Assembly (NCBI GenBank): GCA_964434735.1
Contig: CAYSWK010000008.1
Span: 1-43,738, forward strand
From: CAYSWK01 sp964434735
GTDB taxonomy: Archaea > Micrarchaeota > Micrarchaeia > Anstonellales > Bilamarchaeaceae
Length of the DNA: 43,738 nt
Reading direction: 5' to 3'
In this document: positions 33,060-41,317 of the stretch, one piece after another
Position numbering within the stretch: the stretch's first letter is position 1
How the letters are laid out: the number at the start of each line of letters is the position of its first letter
Translations under genes and position numbers: made by a program
The notes under the pieces: generated by a model
The model's input: the letters and a program-made list of their open reading frames with translations, nothing else
Told to the model about the DNA's origin: nothing
The model's database searches: none

Positions 33060-33213
33060 GCCACGGTAGCTCAGCTGGTAGAGCACACCGCTGAAGTGTG
33101 TTGTGTGTCTTGAGTTTCGAGTTTTGATTCAAAATAACGCTCAAAACTGAAAACGCAAAACCCAAAACATCTCTGTTACGGTGGGGTCGCTGGTTCAAGT
33201 CCGGCCCGTGGCA
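33060..33213 (+). tRNA. tRNA-Phe (GAA) with intron at 37/38
   Basis: The 5' exon 33060-33096 gives acceptor GCCACGG, D arm GCTC-loop-GAGC with GG, and anticodon stem CACCG with loop CTGAAG (anticodon GAA at 33093-33095). The 3' exon 33178-33213 gives CGGTG, variable GGGTC, T arm GCTGG-TTCAAGT-CCGGC, acceptor CCGTGGC and discriminator A. All stems pair; CCA is not encoded. The 81-nt intron sits at the canonical 37/38 position. A TTATAAA element about 31-37 nt upstream is the promoter. Confidence 0.93.
33097..33177 (+). other. tRNA-Phe intron carrying an AAAC-type repeat
   Basis: 81-nt intron after G37. The expected bulge-helix-bulge is recognisable but not perfect: exon CTGA (33091-33094) against intron TCTG (33172-33175) gives three pairs and one U-U mismatch. 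The intron interior has CGAGTTTTGATTC (33117-33129 region) facing CTCAAAACTGAAAACGC (33140-33156 region), an imperfect hairpin, and contains the exact 15-mer AACGCAAAACCCAAA shared with 28201-28215. Confidence 0.7.
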
Positions 33214-33224
33214 TCCTATTTATC

Positions 33225-33324
33225 NNNNNNNNNNNNNNNNNNNNNNNNNNNNNNNNNNNNNNNNNNNNNNNNNNNNNNNNNNNNNNNNNNNNNNNNNNNN
33301 NNNNNNNNNNNNNNNNNNNNNNNN
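33225..33324. other. Assembly gap of 100 N
   Basis: Exactly 100 N between the tRNA-Phe 3' end and the repeat downstream of the surface-protein gene. The round number indicates a scaffolding placeholder, so the true distance is unknown. Confidence 0.95.
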
Positions 33325-33352
33325 TCCGCTGATCGTTTCGCTGCACACCTCA

Positions 33353-33432
33353 TCGCATCCGGTTTTCGGTTTTGCTGATCCGTTTATCATTTCCGATCTT
33401 CCGTTTTGGGTTTCCAGTTTTGAATTTCCCAT
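33353..33432. repeat. AAAC/GTTT-type dispersed repeat at gap edge, copy in reverse
   Basis: Read on the minus strand this stretch is built of TTCAAAACTGGAAACCC, AAAACGGAAGATCGG and GCAAAACCGAAAACCGG words, the same word family as copies at 26574, 28198 and in the tRNA-Phe intron (CTCAAAACTGAAAACGC). It lies between the gap and the stop of the surface-protein gene and probably caused the gap. Confidence 0.5.
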
Positions 33433-33443
33433 TCTATCATTCA

Positions 33444-36406
33444 TTACTGTTCACGTGAAATTCGCTTCAAAGGTTTCAACGCAACATGCGGTTTCCCTTT
33501 TTGCCTCAAAAGGAAAAAGGCAACGATCCCCAGAACAACCAGCGCGCCAAGCGCAAGCATAACAAGCGATGAATCATCCTTTGGCGCATCCTTCAATGCT
33601 TTTGAAAGCTCAAGCCCAAGCATCAACCCTTGCGCATACTCGCCGTTCTTATTATACGCCTCAATGCGTGAAAGCATTAACTTGAAACGCTCCTGGTTTT
33701 CCTTTGAAAAAGTATCTTTACGTGAATCAAAAAGAGAAGCAAGATTAAGCGCACTCTTTGAAGAAAGGTCTGCAATGTCCTTTTTGAACTGCACAAACTT
33801 CCCAACCGCTTTACGTGATTTGCTCATTTTATCGGAAAGTTCAAAAGTCGATGCGCCATCATTCGAAAGCGCCACTTGCGCATCACGCAAGGTTTTTCTT
33901 GAAGAAGAAGTATCGAGTGAACACAGCGTACGCAATGGCGTTTCCTGAAGCACACGACAGGTTGATTCATAAAATTGTTCAGCTGAAGAGTACTCACTTT
34001 CTATAGACCTAAATTCTTGCAGGAGGGTTTCGCGCCCGCCATTCGTTGAACCTTCTAAAACAACGCCCGTTAGAGTGGAAAGCGAATTCAAAAGCTCCGG
34101 AACATCCTCGATTGAACCGGAAAATTCCAACACCTTAAGCGCATTTTCAACAGGCAACGCTTCACGCGGATCGATGCTATTTGCCTTTATGGATTTCTTA
34201 AGCGATGAAAGCATTTCCGCGCTTTGCGAAAGAAGGGCCTTTACTTGCTTAGGCTCCCACTTTTTGTCAAGGGACTCAAGCGCATCAACGGCCAAAGGCA
34301 CGGGAAGAGTCAATGCAGAGTCTATCGATTCGATGCGTTTTGCAACCGCGCGAACAAACGGATCATCAGGGGAATCGCGCATCGTTTCCATAAATGAAAC
34401 AAGGCGGCCCTTTTCAGAATTGTACGTTGCATAAAGGGAATCGTACCTTGCCTTAAGGTTTGCCGTTTCCTGTTCCTCTTTGATAAGGGCATTACGCGCC
34501 TTTGAAAGCAATGCAAGCGCGTCTTTTTCTTGCAAAGCTGATAAGGCCTCAGTTACAAGAATCTTAACTGCCGAAGAATTAGTACGCGAAAGAATTTCGG
34601 TTGCCTGGGACTGAATGCTTGCATTTAACGAAGGAACCGTGTAACGCAACAGCATAATGGCAGGACGATCGACTGAAATATCTGACACGTCCGTTACATA
34701 CTGAACTCCGCCTCCGGTGGGTTTTGAGAACACATGGCCGCTTTTTGAAAGAATCGAAATGTCCCTTGCACCAGCAGGCACGGGAAGCGCAACTGATGCT
34801 TTTGAAAGCTGAGTTTTAGCGACAACAGTAATTTCCTCATCAACAATTGCGCTTGCAAGCCCTGTTTCGACATGAGGCTCACCAAACGAAACAGAATACG
34901 CTTGTGCAAGTGTTTTTGATTCAACCATTCGATGCTTGCCCGGCTCAAGAACCCTGCGAGAAGAAGCACCGTCGATCTGGATTAAATCGGATGCAAACGC
35001 ATACCGTGAGGGAACATCAAGCTCAAAGTCAGTTGTAATGGTCTGCAATGCGCTTGCATCAGGAGCCGCAACGATAACCTCCTCTTTCTTGAGAGTATGC
35101 GCAAAAATTGCCGTATGCTCAAACACAAGATCGATTGATTCGTAGGGTAAAATTTCAATCACGGTAATGGTCAGCACGCCCTTTGAAGTATCAACAAGGG
35201 AGACCCTGTTTCTTCCCTGCATAATATCTTGCGTAAGCCAACGTAAAGGGTACTTGAGTGGAATGGAAATGTCAAAATTCCTGCCTTGAGTATCTTGGGA
35301 ATTGATAATTGAAACGCGCAATTGGGATTGCACGGGCGAGTCAAGCTCAAACAAAGGAACCTGCTCAACCGTCTGGAATTCGATTCCACCCCTAATGATA
35401 TCTCCAATATTCTGGCCAAGGTCGGATTCAACCTCATCAAAAAGAGACTTGATTTCAACAAGGTGACCGACGGCCAAGGGAAGAATAAGGCGTCCTTCGG
35501 AATCAAAATACGAACTTTTTGAATTCATCATCTGGGCAAGGTCCTGGGTTTGTGACCCACCATACCTAATGGTTTTGAAAATGTTTATACGCACGGGTTC
35601 AAGATAACCATACTTAATGCGTGCAAGAAGAACAACCTGGTCTTGTATCCTTGCAAGAGCCTCAACCGAAGAAGGCGTCAACGGGTCTGTTGCCAAGGCA
35701 TACTGGGCTTCAAGAGAATCAACAGGGAGGCCATCAATGCGTGCTGCGTCAAGAAGGGCACGAACTGCCAAAGACTGAGATTCAAGACTTGAAATTTCCG
35801 CTTGTGTGGGTTGAGTTGCACCCAACGCAGAATTAAGAAAACCTATTGCCTTACGGTATGCGCTGATGCGCTCACCGCGGGTCTTTGTTTCGTCTTGGGC
35901 GAGGGAAAGTGCCGCTTGCGCCTGTTCAACTGCAGATACGAAATCTCGCGAATTGACTGTGGCACGCTTAGCGTTTGCCTGTACCATAAGCTCTTCGGCC
36001 GCAGATGCGTGCGATGCTACAAGTGCATCGAGGTCTTTGTCAATCAAATCAAGCTCCTTGTCAATAGAACTGTAGGCCGTTCGTGCTTGCTCAAGGAACG
36101 AATAGGAAATTGAAAGGTGTAAACGCAATTTCTGTTTTTGGATTTGCTTTTCCTGTGAAAGAAGTGATTGCGCACGCTTAAGATTTTCAGTTACTGATTC
36201 GAACCGATCCGATAAAGGAACGTCGGAAGAAGGCCCGCTAATGGAAATGTCAGAAACGCCGTTGTTTGCAAGCAGCGCCGCCTTCGACTGAAGCAACTGG
36301 TCTTGGGCTGCAAGCTCAAGCTCAAGAACCAGAAGATCGGATTGTGCCTGAGAATATGCACTTGACAAACGTTCATTTTCAGTGCGTAATGCCGTTTGCG
36401 CACGTG
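33444..36406 (-). CDS. Large coiled-coil surface protein, C-terminal part, broken by gap
   Basis: About 987 codons from the second gap to the stop, probably the remainder of the gene whose N-terminus is at 36507-37006. It begins in a coiled-coil (ALRTENERLSSAYSQAQSDL), has long helical stretches, a beta-rich central region (about 340-640 of this part, with LRVSIINSQDTQGRN and ITVVAKTQLSKASVALPVPA), further helices, and ends with one membrane helix (SLVMLALGALVVLGIVAFFLL) and a basic cytoplasmic tail (KRISREQ). This gives an exported stalk-like protein anchored at the C-terminus. No enzyme motif is visible and I cannot name a family. Confidence 0.75.
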
Positions 36407-36506
36407 NNNNNNNNNNNNNNNNNNNNNNNNNNNNNNNNNNNNNNNNNNNNNNNNNNNNNNNNNNNNNNNNNNNNNNNNNNNNNNNNNNNNNNNNNNNNNN
36501 NNNNNN
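36407..36506. other. Assembly gap of 100 N inside a gene
   Basis: Exactly 100 N with open reading frames ending at both edges on the minus strand. It interrupts what is most likely one surface-protein gene; the real length and frame across it are unknown. Confidence 0.95.
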
Positions 36507-37006
36507 TAGGAAATGCAATCTTGGAAATTTAAGGGAGAGAAAATAGATTGAATACCATACGTAATTTCCGGGCTAAAAAACCCAGCACCACCAATTACGA
36601 TCCCAGATACCGGATCAACAATTCCTGACTGTGCCCCAAGCATAAACGCAAGAAGCCTGCTTGAAAACGTCGCATTAAGTCCCTGCTGGCGAGAACTCCA
36701 CGTATCGATGGAACGAATACATGCGTCCTTAGAAGCCAGGGTTTGAAGATAGAAGGATTTGGAGGCTAAGAGGGATTCTTGAGACTCCAAAAGAACTGAT
36801 GAGGAATCGGTGGTGCCAAGGGAAAGCGAGTCAAGCGAAGGTTGAAAATAACCGGGCGACCATATTTCCTGGCCGTTAATTACAAGAATTGCGGGATTTG
36901 AATCAACCCACCCGGGGATTTCCCAAGGGAGTTCAAGCGAAGAAGCGGCATTCATTAACGAGAAAAAGCAAACAAAAAGAAAAACAATTCCAAGGGTTGA
37001 TTTCAT
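36507..37006 (-). CDS. Large surface protein, N-terminal part, broken by gap
   Basis: 166 codons up to the gap. Residues 1-21 form a signal peptide (MKSTLGIVFLFVCFFSLMNA) followed by a mature start rich in Pro and Trp (LPWEIPGWVDSNP) and a small beta-like domain (AILVINGQEIWSPGYF), then helices and cysteines (KDACIRSIDTW; NFQDC). The ATG at 37006 is preferred; a GTG at 37015 is in frame. It is probably the start of the protein whose C-terminal part lies at 33444-36406, because strand, export signal and C-terminal anchor fit together. Confidence 0.75.
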
Positions 37007-37046
37007 AGCATCCACCAACCCTCTAAATTAACTGTTAAGGCAAAGA

Positions 37047-37058
37047 AAATATAAATCT
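37047..37058 (-). promoter_or_regulatory. TATA box of the surface-protein gene
   Basis: GATTTATATTTT on the minus strand, a near-consensus archaeal TATA 41-52 nt upstream of the ATG at 37006, giving a leader of about 20 nt that includes a GGTGG sequence. Confidence 0.5.
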
Positions 37059-37073
37059 GACGTAAAAATGAGA

Positions 37074-37232
37074 TTATTCGGATTCTGCCAGGTCTTTTTT
37101 GAGCTTCTCAAGTTCCTCATGCACGGATTTGTTTTTCTTTAACGGGTCTTTTCGTGCGATTTCCTCAAGCACCGTAATGCGGTTTCTGATGTTGGCCTTC
37201 ATCTGTCCGAGTTGCTTTTTGGTCTTTCCCAT
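37074..37232 (-). CDS. 52-aa charged coiled-coil protein
   Basis: Small gene beginning MGKTKKQLGQMKANIRNRIT and ending in ELEKLKKDLAESE. It is a highly charged helical protein, probably one or two coiled-coil helices; no cysteines and no membrane segment. Support for it being real: an ATG with a TATA-like element 26 nt upstream shared with the divergent acetolactate synthase gene, amino-acid content typical of a soluble protein, and the fact that it fills the space between the surface-protein promoter and the next gene. No family is recognised. Confidence 0.6.
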   Translation of the reverse strand: MGKTKKQLGQMKANIRNRITVLEEIARKDPLKKNKSVHEELEKLKKDLAESE

Positions 37233-37255
37233 AAACAACATTAGACTAGAATATC

Positions 37256-37261
37256 TTTAAT
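37256..37261. promoter_or_regulatory. Shared TATA-like element, 52-aa gene and acetolactate synthase
   Basis: TTTAAT centred 26 nt from both start codons (37232 leftward, 37284 rightward) in a 51-nt divergent spacer. Confidence 0.4.
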
Positions 37262-37283
37262 CCCTTCCAAAGACATATCGTTC

Positions 37284-38903
37284 ATGAACGCTTCAGAGCT
37301 TATGGCCCGCTGCCTTGAAAATGAATCTGTTGAATACGTTTTTGGCCTTCCGGGCGAAGAAAACATTGACTTGCTTGAAGCATTATACGGTTCAAAAATA
37401 AAATTTATTACAACACGGCATGAACAAGGTGCCGCGTTCATGGCGGATGTATACGGACGAATTAAACACAAGCCAGGAGTATGCCTTGCAACTCTGGGGC
37501 CGGGTGCATTGAATCTCACAACAGGGGTTGCGTCTGCAAATTTGGACCACTCACCTTTAGTTGCGATAACAGGGCAAGGATCCTCACAGGAACATCATTT
37601 GGAGCAGCACCAGTATATTGATGTTGTTCGTGCATTCCACCCCATCACCAAATGGAACGCAAAAATAAGCACCGCAAACATGATACCTGAATTGGTGCAC
37701 AAGGCATTTGCAATCGCAAGCGTTGAAAAGCAAGGGGCGACACATCTTGAATTACCTGAAGACATTGCAAAAAAGGAAACAACGGGTGCACCGCTTCCAA
37801 AACGCGAGATTCCAAAAACCATAGCCGTTGATGAAGCGATTGAGGAAGCAGCTGAAGCGATAAATAACTCAAAATACCCCATTATATTAGCAGGAAACGG
37901 CGTGCTTAGAACGCAAAGTGCACATGCACTTCTTGAGTTTGTTGAAAAAACAGGAATCCCGGTTGCAAAAACATTCATGGCAAAAGGCGCCATTTCCTCA
38001 AAACATCCATTTTCAATAGGAAATATTGGACTTCAGGCACGAGATTATATTATTTGCGAGTTTGACCGTGCAGACTGTGTTATTACTATAGGGTATGACC
38101 GCGTTGAGTATTCTCCAAAATTCTGGAATTCGCGAAAGGACAAAACAATCATAGACATTGACACCCGTGCAAGCAGAAGCATTGATGAGTATTATAGTGT
38201 AAAAGGCGAACTGGTCGGCGACCTTGCGATTAACATGAAACGACTTGCACAAAAAATCTCAAAGCGTGCCGAATGGACGGCAAAAACAAAGGAAAAAATT
38301 GCAAGTGTGAAAAAGGATTACACACCTGGGTTTCCCATCAAGCCCCAGCATATCCTTTCCGCACTACGCAGTGCAATGAAGGATGAGGACATACTCGTTT
38401 CAGATGTGGGAATGCATAAATTGTGGATCTCGCGGCTCTTTGAAACATATGTGCCCAACACAACAATTATTTCAAACGGCCTCGCATCTATGGGAATTGC
38501 TTTGCCAGGTGCGATGGGTGCAAAATTGGCAAAACCCGAATCGAATGTCGTTTCGATTTCTGGCGACGGCGGATTCATGATGAACATGCAAGAGCTTGAA
38601 ACTGCAAAACGGCATAACATTCCGGGAGTACATATTGTCTGGACAGACCAGCACTACGGTATGATAAAATGGAAACAGGAACGGGGGCACAAGAACGTTT
38701 TTGGCGTCAATTTCTCAAACCCTGACTTTTTAGGAATTGCAAAGGCATTCGGGATTGACGGATACCGCGTGGAAAAGCATACGGAACTTGAAGATGTGCT
38801 TAAAACTGCACTTGCCTCAGGAAAACTATGCCTTGTTGAAATACCTGTCGATTATTCTGAAAATGCAAAAATGGTTTCAAGCAACATGGTCTGTGAGATG
38901 TAA
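37284..38903 (+). CDS. Acetolactate synthase, AlsS-like TPP enzyme
   Basis: 539-aa thiamine-diphosphate enzyme of the acetohydroxyacid synthase family. TPP-activating E47 is in TTRHEQGAAFMADVYGR; the diphosphate/Mg motif begins at GDGGFMMNMQELETAKR (G427-D428-G429) and continues to the WTDQHYGMIKWKQE segment. The C-terminus, CLVEIPVDYSENAKM, and the GVNFSNPDFLGIAKAFG segment are closer to catabolic AlsS than to anabolic IlvB. No regulatory subunit gene (IlvN) or other branched-chain genes lie nearby, so a role in acetoin formation or in amino-acid synthesis cannot be told apart. It is divergent to the 52-aa gene from a shared promoter. Confidence 0.85.
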   Translation: MNASELMARCLENESVEYVFGLPGEENIDLLEALYGSKIKFITTRHEQGAAFMADVYGRIKHKPGVCLATLGPGALNLTTGVASANLDHSPLVAITGQGSSQEHHLEQHQYIDVVRAFHPITKWNAKISTANMIPELVHKAFAIASVEKQGATHLELPEDIAKKETTGAPLPKREIPKTIAVDEAIEEAAEAINNSKYPIILAGNGVLRTQSAHALLEFVEKTGIPVAKTFMAKGAISSKHPFSIGNIGLQARDYIICEFDRADCVITIGYDRVEYSPKFWNSRKDKTIIDIDTRASRSIDEYYSVKGELVGDLAINMKRLAQKISKRAEWTAKTKEKIASVKKDYTPGFPIKPQHILSALRSAMKDEDILVSDVGMHKLWISRLFETYVPNTTIISNGLASMGIALPGAMGAKLAKPESNVVSISGDGGFMMNMQELETAKRHNIPGVHIVWTDQHYGMIKWKQERGHKNVFGVNFSNPDFLGIAKAFGIDGYRVEKHTELEDVLKTALASGKLCLVEIPVDYSENAKMVSSNMVCEM

Positions 38904-38965
38904 TTAACAAAATGGTAACCATTAAAAAACAACCTCAATAACGAATTGTATTGAGAGGGGAAATT

Positions 38966-39823
38966 ATGCACAGATTAGCCGTATCAGTAAGAAAAATTGA
39001 AAAACCGCTTACGCGCTGGCCACGGGATGGAAAATCATTCGAAACTGAAAAATTCAATAGACTTCCGCCTGAAGAACAGTTCTTCTTACGTGCAGATGTA
39101 CTTGAATGCGGCTTGCCCGTATTGTATGTTGTCGATGGAACAGGAAGTGTTCAACGAGATTTTTATACGATTCCTGGGGCATCACGAACACCCCCTCCAG
39201 TAAGCGGAACGGAATTCCAAGGATTGGGAATGACCAGCCTGACGGAAGATGGCCCAACCGCTCATATTGCAACACTCATAAAAGAACGGATAACGGTAAA
39301 TGGCGGTGCGACAGTCAAGGGAGACCGCGCAACAAGAATATACTGTCGAAGCGTGCCCCATATAGAAGACGGTGCAGTAATAGGCGCCCAACTGCTTCAT
39401 CTTGAATTTGAAATAGATTATCGAAACGCGCTCCAAGGAACGCAGGCAGACCGCCTCTTTACCATTGATATTAAAGGTGACGAGATACGCGGAGCGTATC
39501 GGTATTTTTCCCGAGTAAACTCCGTAGAAGCTACGCTAGAATTTAACATCGATGCTCAAGGAAACATACAAGATGTTGGGTCAAAACGCTTCAGAACGGA
39601 TTTTGGGATGCGTCCTTCCATAGCTCTACTTGAGTATGCAGAAACGATAAAGGCAATTCTTGCATGCACAAAACTAACAAAAGTCCCGGACATTAGGGAA
39701 ATTATAAAACTAACCCAAAAACCAAACCATACGCCGGATGAACCAATCCCTAAACCGGAACAGCTCGTATTGGAAGGAATTTTAACCCGCCCACAAGGAT
39801 ATCCGATACTATATTCAAGGTAA
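38966..39823 (+). CDS. 285-aa protein of unknown function
   Basis: Soluble protein starting MHRLAVSVRKIEKPLTRW at an ATG with GAGGGG a few bases upstream; a TTG at 38951 is also in frame. It appears beta-rich: FLRADVLECGLPVLYVVDG, ERITVNGGATVKGDRATRI and LLHLEFEIDYRNALQG, then EATLEFNIDAQGNIQDVG. There is no signal peptide, membrane helix or catalytic motif I can name. It stands alone between acetolactate synthase and the R15P isomerase genes. Confidence 0.6.
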   Translation: MHRLAVSVRKIEKPLTRWPRDGKSFETEKFNRLPPEEQFFLRADVLECGLPVLYVVDGTGSVQRDFYTIPGASRTPPPVSGTEFQGLGMTSLTEDGPTAHIATLIKERITVNGGATVKGDRATRIYCRSVPHIEDGAVIGAQLLHLEFEIDYRNALQGTQADRLFTIDIKGDEIRGAYRYFSRVNSVEATLEFNIDAQGNIQDVGSKRFRTDFGMRPSIALLEYAETIKAILACTKLTKVPDIREIIKLTQKPNHTPDEPIPKPEQLVLEGILTRPQGYPILYSR

Positions 39824-39876
39824 CTAGCGGCGGAATCAACGCCCCCTCTTTTTAATTTTCCCTTTTTTAGTATGGT

Positions 39877-40824
39877 ATGCACGCAAAAGTCAAAAAAATC
39901 ATTGACGACATCAAATCAATCAAAATCCAAGGAGCACGAAATATCGCACGTGCGGCTGTAGACGCATTCTATCTTGAGACAAATTATTCAAAGGCAAAGG
40001 ACGTAAAGAAATGCCTTGCCGAACTTGGAATTGTGGAACGCGCACTCATCCAATCGCGGCCAACCGAACCGATGATGCGAAACATGCTTGCAAACCTAAG
40101 CAAAATGGCTCTTGAAAACATTCGACAAAATTCAAAACCGACAGTCAAACTTCTCAAGGAAGCAGTACGGAAAACGCACGCCGAACTTGTTGCACGTATG
40201 AATGAGGATGGAAAAAGAATGACGGAGTACGGTGCAAAAATGATACAAAATGGCGCCATAGTGGTTACGCACTGCCACTCCTCATCAGTGACGAACATCC
40301 TCAAAAAAGCTCACGAAAATGGCATCAAATTTAAAGTGTATAATTTTGAAACGCGCCCACGATATCAAGGAAGAAAAACCGCAGAAGAACTTGCAAAAGC
40401 AGGAATTGACGTGACACTGTCAGTTGATGGTGCAATGAACATGATTATGAAAAAGGCAGATATCGTGCTTGTTGGCGCCGATGCAGTCACTGCGCGTGGA
40501 GACTTAATCAATAAAGTTGGCACAAGCACACTTGCGCACGTTGCACGGATGCATGATGTTTCATTTTACTCGTGCGCAGAATTGTTCAAATTTTCAACCG
40601 CAACGCTTGAGGGAAATCTAGAAACGATTGAAGAACGGGATCCAAAAGAAGTTTGGGAAAAACCGCCTAAAAAAGTAAAAATACTCAACCCGGCGTTTGA
40701 TGTAACAGCTGCTCGATATATCACAGGGTACGTAACTGAAGTAGGAGTCATACCCTCAACGAGCTTTTTCACTATCGCAGCACAAAAATTAGGGTACCAA
40801 GTTGTGGGGAAATCATATGCTTAA
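39877..40824 (+). CDS. Ribose-1,5-bisphosphate isomerase (aIF2B-like, e2b2 type)
   Basis: 315-aa protein of the eIF2B-alpha/MtnA-like isomerase family. C133 in THCHSSS and D202 in VGADAV fall at the numbers of the catalytic pair described for the archaeal ribose-1,5-bisphosphate isomerase; flanking ETRPRYQGR (158-166) and NKVGTS (212-217) and the C-terminal NPAFDVTAARYI also fit. The enzyme converts R15P to ribulose-1,5-bisphosphate in the archaeal AMP/pentose-bisphosphate pathway, upstream of form III RuBisCO. Neither AMP phosphorylase nor RuBisCO is in the window. An initiation-factor-like regulatory function is the alternative. Its end overlaps the next gene by 8 nt. Confidence 0.85.
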   Translation: MHAKVKKIIDDIKSIKIQGARNIARAAVDAFYLETNYSKAKDVKKCLAELGIVERALIQSRPTEPMMRNMLANLSKMALENIRQNSKPTVKLLKEAVRKTHAELVARMNEDGKRMTEYGAKMIQNGAIVVTHCHSSSVTNILKKAHENGIKFKVYNFETRPRYQGRKTAEELAKAGIDVTLSVDGAMNMIMKKADIVLVGADAVTARGDLINKVGTSTLAHVARMHDVSFYSCAELFKFSTATLEGNLETIEERDPKEVWEKPPKKVKILNPAFDVTAARYITGYVTEVGVIPSTSFFTIAAQKLGYQVVGKSYA

Positions 40825-41269
40825 AGAAGGGGACAAGGCACCTGAATTTACACTCAAGGACCAAAACGGGAAACTGCATTCGCTTTCAGAGTACAAGGGA
40901 AAAACAGTTGTGCTCTATTTCTACCCAAAGGACGATACTCCTGGATGCACGATTGAAGCATGCAAATTCAGAGACTCGACCCTTGAGTTCTCAAAAAAGA
41001 ACGCGGCAATTATTGGAATAAGTAAAGATGATGAAAAATCACATGCAAATTTTGCAAAGAAATTCGGCCTTCCTTTTGTTCTCCTCTCTGACCCGCGCAT
41101 GGAAGTGATAAAGGCATATGGTGCCGCAAAGGAAAAAAGCATGTTCGGGAATACGTTCCTTGGAATCAAACGATGCACCGTTATTATTGACGAAAAGGGA
41201 AACGTAAAGCAAATCTTCTGGGACGTTAACCCTGAAGGGCACGCAAAAGAAATACTCGCTTTGCTCTAA
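40817..41269 (+). CDS. Thioredoxin-dependent peroxiredoxin, Bcp/PrxQ type
   Basis: 150-aa peroxiredoxin reducing peroxides through cysteine. The peroxidatic C44 and resolving C49 lie in DDTPGCTIEAC, five apart, the PrxQ/Bcp arrangement. The fold opens with GDKAPEFTLKDQNGK and continues with VVLYFYPKDDTPG, ISKDDEKSHANFAKKFGLPF, and RCTVIIDEKGNVK. The length is normal. The ATG at 40817 overlaps the end of the R15P isomerase gene by 8 nt, implying translational coupling. Confidence 0.93.
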   Translation: MLKEGDKAPEFTLKDQNGKLHSLSEYKGKTVVLYFYPKDDTPGCTIEACKFRDSTLEFSKKNAAIIGISKDDEKSHANFAKKFGLPFVLLSDPRMEVIKAYGAAKEKSMFGNTFLGIKRCTVIIDEKGNVKQIFWDVNPEGHAKEILALL

Positions 41270-41317
41270 AACCGACACGGATTTAACCCCTTTTCTACAA
41301 GAAGATACCTGATTTTC

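Noticed and set aside
33097..33177. The insert in tRNA-Phe as an assembly error
   Set aside because: It sits exactly at the 37/38 canonical position, both exons pair into a full cloverleaf, and a recognisable splice motif is present.
33181..33378. Open frame running through the first N gap
   Set aside because: Most of it is N and the rest is the tRNA T-arm and repeat; there is no coding evidence.
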